Assembly (NCBI GenBank): GCA_045837725.1
Contig: JBEWZL010000013.1
Location: forward strand, 434,001 to 498,000
Direction of reading: 5' to 3'
DNA from: Vermamoeba vermiformis
Lineage: Eukaryota > Tubulinea > Echinamoebida
Length of the DNA: 64,000 nucleotides
In this document: positions 55,410-64,000 of the stretch, one piece after another
How positions within the stretch are numbered: the stretch's first letter is position 1
How the letters are laid out: every line of letters starts with the position of its first letter
Made by a program: the position numbers and the translations under genes
Notes under the pieces: model-generated
Seen by the model: the letters and a program-made list of their open reading frames with translations, nothing else
Told to the model about the DNA's origin: nothing
The model's database searches: none

Positions 55410-58400
55410 ATGGATTCAACTGCTGTTGCTACAGCCGTCAAACTTTGGGCTTCCATGCACAAAGATTATATCAATTTCGAGAATATCGATGAAGGAAGCT
55501 TTTGTATTGCCTTGTCGGTGACTCCCCAAAAGCATCAGTTCCAGATCTTCTGCCAACAAGACAGCTGGAAACCAATGGTAAGCAAATTTAATCTCATAAA
55601 TTAGTTAAAATCATTTGCATGCTTTGATCATCGTTTAAATAATTTAAGCACACTAAATTTTAATATTTTTCTCAAGACTCGTAATTATTTGAATTTTCTG
55701 CTTTTGGACAGAATTAAATAATTACTGATCGTAGCAACGTACCGTAGTATATAACGGTTTTACGATGATTAGACGGCTTATAGTGACGGAGAAAATTTTT
55801 TAATTAATTTTTCTTTTTGCAGTTTGTTGTTTCCGAAGATCCGGCTTTAAATGATTGGGTTACCACGATCAACAAGTATATTCAAATGTTCAGCAACGGC
55901 GTCAATATAGAACAATTTGTTGCCGAATTGGAAAAGACTCTTACTAAGATCTTCCCTGTAAGTCGCGCTATTAATTCTCAAAATTTAAAAATAATTCTTA
56001 CAATATTACTCCACTTGTGAATATCAATAATACGGTCTAATTTTATTATTTAAATAGAAAACAGCCGCTACTCCGACCGAACCGAAAGTAACCGTCTCAG
56101 GTAAGAATTTCAGAATCAATTCTTTTATTTGCTATAATCATAATTAACCGCTATATACTTATAGCACCTTCGTTCAAATTGCCTGATAATATTTTGCCGA
56201 ACGTCGAAGTTGTTTCACAAGACACGGCCGACAAAATCAAACCGAGCCTTACCGTTCCTGGATCCAACGTTGCGACTGCAGCGCTTGGTCAAACTGGCGA
56301 GACTAAGCCACAAGCAGAAGAGACTGGCGGCAAAGATATGGACACTGTTCGTAGCCAAATCATGAAGTGGATTGGCGAGAACACGTACGTCAACGTGACA
56401 CTTGAGTCGATTCAGCCTTCGTTCCAAGTCGAGCTTAGCATTGGATTTCCTAAAATCAAGTTCAACATTTTATTTACGAATGAATGGAAGCCTATGGTAA
56501 GAATACTTATTAATTCTTTTGCAACGAAAGTTCACGTTTTAATTTTGTTACCCTATTTAGATTATTATGTCCGATAGTCCATTCTTGAGCGAATATCTAA
56601 CACCTGCAAATATTATGATCGAAGGTAAGCAATTGTAATTTTTCTGTGCGCAGTATGTTAACTTTGTGGGATCAGATCGCATGCAGTCAGGCGAGCCCAT
56701 GCAATTATCGGAGTTAATGAACATGTTCGCGTTGGCGTACAATGAAGGCCAACAACAATTCCAAGAACAGCTCAATTTGGACAACAAGCCAATGGTCGAC
56801 ATTGAACCCAACCCCGCGACCAACACTGAACCCAATATTGGAGATCCTACTGAAGTCGCTCCTCCACAACCAGAGCCTGACGTTCCTCCAGAGATCCCAA
56901 CAGAGGAAGATTGGATCATGACCATCTTTCCTTCAATCAGACGTCATTTGGTAAGCTCAAATCGGTACCCGAGAATGCACGAGCTAGTGCTAATGCGATT
57001 GACAGGAAAATGACAACTTCCAGCCGTGGGAGGTTGAAGAGTGGGTGCGTCGAGTTGACAAGGCTCGTCACACTTCGAATGACGAAGGTGTGCGTTTGAT
57101 CCGCTCTGAAATTCTCGGAGGTGCCGCTGCTCCGCCAGAAATCAACAAATTTATTCCTAAGTGGCGATACTTGTTTGGTCCCAATGCCAATGCCAACGCG
57201 AACAACCCTACTGAGGCAGACCCAAACAACATTCGATACAAATATAACACGAAGGACGGCAGCGAAGAGGCCACGAAGAGATTGATCGAAGAAATTCAAC
57301 AGTTGACAGCGCTCGGTGACACAAAGGCTACGTTGGGATTTGTGGCTAAACCCATTGGCAAGAATTTGTTCCAATGGAGTGTCATTTTGACTGGCTTCAA
57401 AGCTGACTCCGTGCTCGGCCAAGATTTGATCGAGTACTCGTTGAAACATCGTTCGCAGAAGAGCTTGGACGAAGGCAAGGTTATTGAGCCCAGTGACATT
57501 GTCTTCGAAGTGAAGTTCCCTGCCGATTATCCTCATTCCCCACCACTCTTCAGGTACGCCAAAAATGCTCCATCTCGTGCGTATGTGCTAATTTGATTAC
57601 AGATTAATTCGACCCCGTTTGATTGTGCCCGACAACGTTGATTTCGGCTTTGCTCCTACTGCAAATGCCAGCAATAATAACAATAACGTGCCCAACACAA
57701 ACCAACCAGCCAGCAATTCAACTACTTTCAGCGAGTTTGAGCGTCAGAAGGCCGCGTTGAACAAGGGCAAACATCCTTTGTCCATGTCTATTCAAATCGA
57801 GCGTCACTCTTCGAATGCTTGGAACCCTCAGCTTCACATCGTCGACTTGGTGAAGAGAATCAGAAACGTGCTGGAGACTGGCAACATTCGTGTCGACAAC
57901 ATGATGAGCACAAAGGAAGGCTTGCCCACTGTTGGCTCGTTCTGGAAGACTTACAGATGCATTTCAAGCCGAAACATTGGTCGCGGTGACGCCGATCAAG
58001 GAGGAAAAATCTTCTTGCCTACATCATGCGTGGAGCTTTTGTACGGCGAGAACGATACCCCTTCTTGGCGTGGAGGATTCCGTCACATGGACGACGAAAG
58101 CGATGACGACGACTCAATGGATGTAGATAGTGTTCCCAATGGACCAATGGTCTTCGAGATTTCATCGCGTAGCGGCAAGCGCTCCTTCGTGGGTGTTTTG
58201 GAGTTCACAGCACCTGAAGGATATGTCGCACTGCCCACTTGGATGATGGAGAACTTGATGGTCAAAGAGAGCGATCCATTGCAGATCCGACGTGTCAAGT
58301 TACCTCGCGGACAGTTCTTGAAGTTGCAGCCACACAGCGACAAGTTCTACGAAGTCGGCAATGCCAAGGCCATGTTGGAGTGGGTACTTAGAGGCTTCAA

Positions 58401-59468
58401 CGCCCTTGCTGTTGGCGACACCATCCACGTGAACCACGACAACAAAGAATACAAATTCGATGTACTTCATGTCGAGCCTGGCCAAGCTATTGCTATCACT
58501 GATAGGTACGTGTTCTAAGTCAATTTGCTTCAGTGTACTAATATGCATGTAGTGATCTCAAGGTCGATTTTGCCGAGCCGTTGGAGGGTTCAAAAGACAC
58601 GGGCAAGAGCAGCTTCGCTACTGACAAGCCAAAGACCAACACCAAGCCTGGTGTGTCCATGAGCACTGAACTTCATCGTGATGGTCTGCTGTCATCTGTT
58701 GAAATGAACAGGTACGATGAAGAGGAAGACAAGGAGAACAAGAAAAAGGCGGCCGCTAAGGAGGCTGTTGGCGCTGCTTCTGGACGATTGGAAACAGCCG
58801 ATACAGACGTTGAAGGTGTCAACTACAAAGTGTGCGAGACCTGCCGACAGAAGATTCCTATGGCCTCGTACACCATGCACTCTATCTCGTGCCCGAGAAT
58901 CAACTGGTTCTGCGAGAAATGTCACACTGTCGTTAAGAAGACTGAGCGACAGTCCCACTTGGACACTGCCCACGCAGTTGTCACGTGCCCTGATTGCCAC
59001 GAGCGCGTGGAACAATTCCAGTTTGAAGAGCACAAGAAAGACAAGTGTCAAATGCGTCCAGTTCACTGCCAATACTGCGAGCTCAAGATCCGTTTCAAGG
59101 ACCGCTGGGACCACGAAAAGGCTTGCGGTGCCGTCACTGAACTCTGCGAAAAGTGCAAGCGACGCGTGCCTCGACGAGAATTGGCAGTACACGAGAGTGC
59201 CTGTGACGGTTCTGGCGTGCTGTCTTCAAGCCCGAGCATGAGTTCTGGCTTCACTTTTGGCAGTCCCAGCACGAACAAGTTCACGCCACCACCGTTCCAA
59301 CGCAAAAACTCGGTCTATTTGTGCGACAAGTGCCAACACCCGTGTGAAGGCTTCGATGAGCTCCAAGTGCACATGTTGACAGTCCATAGTGAAGATAATA
59401 TGGTCGATATTATTCCGGAGAGTTTCGAGGATAAAGAAGAGAAAGAGAAAGAAACAATGCAAATGTAA
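55410..59468 (+). CDS. Fusion protein: duplicated N-terminal domain, Cys-less UBE2Q-like E2 (UEV), UFD1 domain, TRAF-type zinc fingers
   Basis: ATG at 55410 (MDSTAVATAVKLWASMHKDY), nine exons in one continuous frame, stop TAA at 59466-59468, about 1,130 residues. Two similar N-terminal modules end in SWKPM-FVVSEDPAL and EWKPM-IMSDSPFL. A UBE2Q-like fold follows (SVILTGFKADSVLGQDLIEY, IVFEVKFPADYPHSPPLF, RLIRPRLIVPDN, SNAWNPQLHIVDLVKRI). The stretch where UBE2Q has its active-site Cys reads HPLSMSIQIERHSSNAW and contains no Cys. The next segment is UFD1: YRCISSRNIGRGDADQGGKI, LEFTAPEGYVALPTWMMENL, VKLPRGQFLKLQPHSDKF, AIAITDSDLKVDFAEPLE. At the end are Cys/His fingers (VCETCRQKIPMASY, FCEKCHTVVKKTERQSHLD, CQYCELKIRFKDRWDHEKAC) and a final C2H2. 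Plant UFD1/zinc-finger proteins share the last two parts. It presumably works with the Cdc48/p97 segregase. Confidence 0.88.
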
Positions 59469-59645
59469 TTAATAAATCAACAATTACGAATTTATAAAAG
59501 CGGTACAGATTGGGAATTTTCCATAATTGACACGTGACGCACAAACAAAAAGATTAATTTTTTAACTTTTATATTTCTTTTTGTTTTTTTTTTCAGCTCT
59601 CTTCCAACGCACTGCCAACGGAAACTCGAGGCCTTCGAATGCTCG
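59469..59645. other. Short spacer before the receptor gene
   Basis: 177 bp with T-rich runs (59565-59596) and a GACACGTGAC element at 59529-59538. No coding sequence was recognised; a minus-strand frame over 59492-59701 lacks supporting features. Confidence 0.4.
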
Positions 59646-62600
59646 ATGCAAATTTCTCGGATCCTATTCAGTTTGGTGAGTTCTAACTGGATCTGTTTCA
59701 AGCACTAACGTCGCGTTTAGGCTATCGCTAGTATATATATTTTTGGTATAAATGCTGCAATAGGACCAGGTATACAAAGTCAATAACGATTTTATTCCAG
59801 ATTCGTCGGTTAATTATTTTTGAAAATTATTAAATCAATAATATTCCCTTATTTTAGAGTTATCAAGTATATTTCCGAGTGCAGGACCGAACGATGGAGG
59901 TTTTACAGTGACGGCGAATGGTTTATTCGTGGATGCACAGGGCCAAGTGCTCACAAATGGAATCGCTTGTCAATTTGGAGCATCACTCGTCAATGCAGTG
60001 ATTGTCAATGCAAGAACGATCACGTGCACAGCTCCGTCATTCTCTATTGGCAAGACAAGTTTCAAAGTTTTGGTGAACAACGAACAATGGTCGAACACGA
60101 CCCTCACTTTCACCTTTTACAGTAAGTACAAAGAAATTACTATTAAAATAGCATTAGGATCGAAATTGTTTCTTAAATAATGCTTTTTATGTTGAAGGTT
60201 GTTCCGCTTTATCCAGCGCAGCTCCGTGCACCGATTGTATTTCGTTGCCGTTGTGCGGTATTTGCATTCCAACAATGCAATGCGCATCACTGACATCGTG
60301 CCCAAGTGGATTTGTCTCAAAGTGTCCAACAATAACTTCTATATCGCCAAATACAGCTTCCATAAATGGTGGTAAGTCGATCAAGATGCAATCATTGATG
60401 CAAGAGCTAATCACAACACAAGGCACGAACTTGACAGTGACATTTGACACTTCCATTCCTCAAACGATGAGTTACGAATGCAGTTACGGCACATCAATCA
60501 CGAACAGTGCAACACTCGCAACAGTGATCTCATCTCACTCACTCACTTGCGCACCTCCAATGGTGACAAACAACGATTGGACCTCAACTCGTGGAACAAA
60601 CAGAGAAGTGGTGGCAGATCTCGTCATCACAGTGGACTCTTCTGTTCAGTTCGCTTCGAAATCATCATCGATTTCCTTATTTGGTAATAATGTCATTCAC
60701 TGAATGTAGGACTTTGAGCTGACATTGATAATGATGATTAGATTGCGATACGTATGGACAAGACTGCGAGTCATGCAATAGTGCTCGTACGAATGGTGCG
60801 TGTGCATTCTGTTTCGATTCTCAATCGTGTCGTTACAGCAATGTCAGCTGTGCCACAACAGGCACTTGCACATCGATCACATCAGTATCACCATCAACAG
60901 TGTTCATCTCAACAGTGCAATCAGGTCAAACCATGACTGGTACGTACTTTAAATGAGTGATTTGACGAGATCTTGCACTTATGACGCCTTCAGTCTCAGG
61001 AGTCAGTTTTGCACTGTTCAACGGTCAATCATTTGTTTGTGCCTTCGACTCAGTTGGTGACTCGATGAGCACGAGCTCAGAAGGCATCTATCAGAGCCCA
61101 TCATCACTCACATGTGACATTCCAAAGAGTTTGAGTGTTGGTGCACATTCAGTGTCTCTTTGGTTGTACAACTCAGTAGCGGGTAGTTTTGCACGAGTGG
61201 TGCCCAACTTCGATTTCAGCATCTACGGTGAGTGTTTCAACATCGTTGAATGCCGAGGACTAACGTAGTGTTCGTCAGACTGTGAGACCAAGTCATGCAC
61301 AACATGTCTCGATGGCACACGTCCTGAATGCATCTATTGCACCAACACAGCTTCATGTGACCACTCGTCATCATCGTGCTCATCAACAAAGCTCACATCG
61401 TTGTCATCTTGTCCAAGTAAGTGTTTGACTTGTCATCACACAAGAACTAACTTGAGTGCATTAGCGATAAGCTCAGCGATGCCAAACAGCTCACCATTGA
61501 CGGGTGGAATAACAATCGCGTTGAATGGGTCATTGAATGCAAGTGTGCTCGATGATCCAACCAATGTGAGTTGTGTTTGGACTCACGACAGAACCTCCTC
61601 TGATGTGATACTTGCATCACTTGTCACAGCGAACAGCGTACAATGTTTATCACCGGCTGTATCTCATCCAGTCATCGGTAGCGTGCACTTGACAGCACTT
61701 GGCAACACAGAGCCATGGACCAACTCACTTCCATTCTCTTGGTTTGGTAAGTGCTGCAGCAACAACCGTTGAATAGTTCGCTAATCTGTCAGATTGTGCG
61801 AACATCACTAGCTCATGTGGTGACTGTTTGAGTGCATCACAGAGCTGTCGATGGTGCATCACTCATTGTGCAACAAGCTGTGATGGTGCAAGTCACGAAC
61901 TGAATGTGTGTCCGATAATCACATCAATCACTCCATCATTCATTCGAGCAAATAGCGATGCACAACAAGTGATCAGAGTGACTGGAGGACCGTTCTATGA
62001 TGACGTTGAGCATGCTTGTATGTTTGGTGACTTGACAGGAACAGCGCTGTTCATCAATTCGAGCACCATTGACTGCGCTGCTCCACTGTATCTCAGTGAT
62101 GACACGACACTTTCGATCACTGCGTATGGTCAGCCTTACACGAATGCAATTGACATTCTTGTCTCCGGTATGTTTGATCGATCACTTGACAACACTCAAC
62201 TGATGGTGATGAGTTGTAGGCTGTCAGAACATCAATGGCTCATCGTCATGCTCATCACAATGTACTGAACAAGAGCACTGTGGCTGGTGTGTTGCATCGA
62301 GCACGTGCTCAACACAAGGGTTCTGTTCACCCTCACAAGTACTGTTGGATGAGTGCATAGATATTTCCGTCAGTCCGAGCATCTTTGGAGTGAATTTGGA
62401 CACGACGGCAACAATCACAGTGTCACCTCGAGTGCCACAAGTATGGTACTCGGCCAAAAGAACATCGATTGCAATAGCCGGTCTCTATTGCTTCCTATCG
62501 ACGGGCAGTTCGGTTCCTGTACTCATCACTAGCGCAACGACTCTTACTTGCGATCTGCCTAAATTGACCAATCCAAGCAGCGAGCCAGTCTCTCTGACAA

Positions 62601-64000
62601 TCAAGTTTCAGAATCAAACACTAGCTGGTCCAGTCGTGCTTGAAACGATCGACTGTTCTTCTTACGGAGTGTGTGAAGAATGCCCGTATGTACCAGGTCA
62701 TATTCGAATGTATCAGCGCTAACCAAAGTAATATTTGCAGGTCAGCTTGTGTTTGGTGCTGCAGTAGTGGATGTCAATGTGCGATACCTTATAGTTGCGA
62801 GTATTCTTATGATTGTGGCAGTCCATCAGCTCCTGCTTTGCATCCCGAAATAGTGTTCCCTGCCTCGATTATTCCACCAGTAGTTGTTGCAGTAGGAATA
62901 GCAGTTCTCGTTGTTTTACTGAAGCGTCGCAATCGAAGAAGAAAAGCAATGAAAAATCAAGAACTCACCAATTACACGTCAATTGACTCCGTGCAAGGCA
63001 AACACAAGAAAAAGACGACGAAAGTTCTGAGTAAGTCCAGCATTGTCTATAATTATCGGACCCTTCTCACGCTATCCAGACACGATCAATCAGAAGATGG
63101 AAATTCCATTTGCATCGCTCGAGATGAAGAAAGAAATAGGCTCAGGAAGCTACGGCAAGGTCTATTTAGGGTAAGTAATTCATCACAAGTCTCACGTCGT
63201 TCGAATTTAACTTTGGTAGACAATGGCAAGGAGCAAAAGTTGCAATCAAAGTGTGTGCATCGATTGCAAACATTGACGGATTCTTTGACGAAGCAACACT
63301 CACAATGTAAGTCAAATCGCACTGAATGAATGAATCATACTGACTTATCTCGCTTTAGTGCACTCCCTCCGCACCCGAATGTTGTGCAAACATTTGGCAT
63401 CAGTGTTGACGGAGCATTGCCGTGCATCGTGCTGGAATACTGTGGCGGTGGCAGTCTCGACAAGAAGATATTCAACAGAGATGCATCGTACTCGTCTGAA
63501 GATCAAGTTCGATTGATCAAAGGCATTGCTCGTGGACTGTTGCACCTTCACACAAACAACATTGTTCATCGTGATCTTGCTGCACGAAACATATTGGTAC
63601 GTACATATCATGATACTTTACATCAATCATGTTGTTAACGAATAATGTGTTTTTACAGCTGACACGTGGAGGCAAACCTAAAATCTCTGTAAGTGTCAAA
63701 GTGTCCACACATTTGATATGATTGGCTAACATGAGTTTCATTTAGGACTTTGGCATGTCTCGACTTCTCAAAGAAGAGTCACAAAAAGGTCAAACAAAGT
63801 CAACTGTTGGTCCGTTGAAGTGGATGGTAAAATTCATTTTGATCAGAGACACCTTTGAGTCAAGTGCAGTGAATGACAATACCATTATCTCATCATGTCT
63901 ATCATAGGCTCCAGAAAGTATTCGAGACAACAGCTACAGCACGAAGAGTGACGTGTGGACATTTGGCATATTGAGTAAGTGTCGACAATAGATACTTTCT
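59646..64000 (+). CDS. Receptor tyrosine-kinase-like protein with repeated IPT/TIG and Cys-rich modules, 3' end off window
   Basis: ATG at 59646 gives a signal peptide split by an intron (MQISRILFSL-AIASIYIFG). About six IPT/TIG domains follow (IFPSAGPNDGGFTVTANGLF, ITSISPNTASINGGKSI, ITSVSPSTVFIST, SSAMPNSSPLTGGITIAL, ITSITPSFIRANSDAQQVIR, ISVSPSIFGVNLDTTATITV), separated by short PSI/EGF-like Cys-rich linkers (CTDCISLPLCGIC; CESCNSARTNGACAFC). One transmembrane helix (PPVVVAVGIAVLVVLL) is followed by KRRNRRRK. The kinase has GSGSYGKVYLGQWQG, VAIK, DEATLT, HRDLAARNIL, KISDFGMSRLL and GPLKWMAPES, ending within subdomain IX (SDVWTFGIL). HRDLAARN with KWMAPE is the tyrosine-kinase signature; tyrosine-kinase-like (TKL) enzymes of amoebae can share it. 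The C-lobe lies outside the window. Confidence 0.92.

Overview
This is a gene-dense, intron-rich nuclear segment of a eukaryotic microbe. Nearly every protein-coding gene is split by short GT-AG introns (mostly about 45-250 bp, donors usually GTAAGT-like). Three nuclear tRNA genes are present. The gene set combines ordinary eukaryotic machinery (POLD2, MSH6, RPB6, MRTO4, CMTR1, eIF4E, alpha-tubulin, hamartin/TSC1) with a membrane hybrid histidine kinase and a receptor-type kinase carrying IPT/TIG domains and an HRDLAARN catalytic loop. That mix points to an amoebozoan-like protist, perhaps a plasmodial or protosteloid slime mould relative. This is inference from gene content and was not tested by phylogeny. 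No transposable element, virus-derived element or CRISPR array was recognised.

Layout, left to right. 1-12.7 kb: an actin-binding PH/CH protein (minus, running off the left edge), a bacterial-like single-exon gene, a four-CBS AMPK-gamma-like protein, a hybrid histidine kinase, the mRNA cap-1 methyltransferase CMTR1 and a GAF protein. 12.8-24.4 kb: POLD2, a PA-domain seven-helix membrane protein, tRNA-Met and tRNA-Ile, a putative glycosidase-like protein, an F-box/LRR protein, a tiny membrane ORF, a minimal FLASH-like protein and a type I membrane protein. 24.4-25.5 kb is a gene-poor spacer with small repeats. 25.5-37.5 kb: a TIP30-like reductase, a divergent Rho-like GTPase, a Kelch-like gene with an unresolved 5' end, an alpha/beta hydrolase, tRNA-Cys, a beta-lactamase-like membrane protein, MRTO4, RPB6, a Cys-rich secreted protein and Cu/Zn SOD. 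37.6-53.4 kb: MSH6, alpha-tubulin, an eIF4E with long tails, TSC1, a two-helix membrane protein and a second F-box/LRR gene. 53.6-64 kb: a DHHC palmitoyltransferase, a fusion of a Cys-less UBE2Q-like E2 fold with UFD1 and TRAF-type zinc fingers, and the TIG-receptor kinase that runs off the right edge.

Functional links: POLD2 and MSH6 (replication and repair) both start in short spacers carrying E2F-like sites. CMTR1, eIF4E, RPB6 and FLASH-like act in mRNA synthesis, capping, 3' processing and translation. The four-CBS protein and TSC1 belong to energy and TOR signalling. No operon-like organisation is implied; several pairs share short divergent promoters (GAF/POLD2 89 bp, SOD/MSH6 130 bp, MRTO4/RPB6 153 bp).

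The strongest novelty candidates are the pseudo-E2/UFD1/zinc-finger fusion, the MET-like TIG receptor kinase, the PA-7TM protein, an altered Phe-X-Glu motif in MSH6, and a recurrent 10-bp palindrome GACACGTGTC found in introns and exons. All coordinates come from reading the sequence by eye, so exon ends may be off by a few bases and no database search was run.
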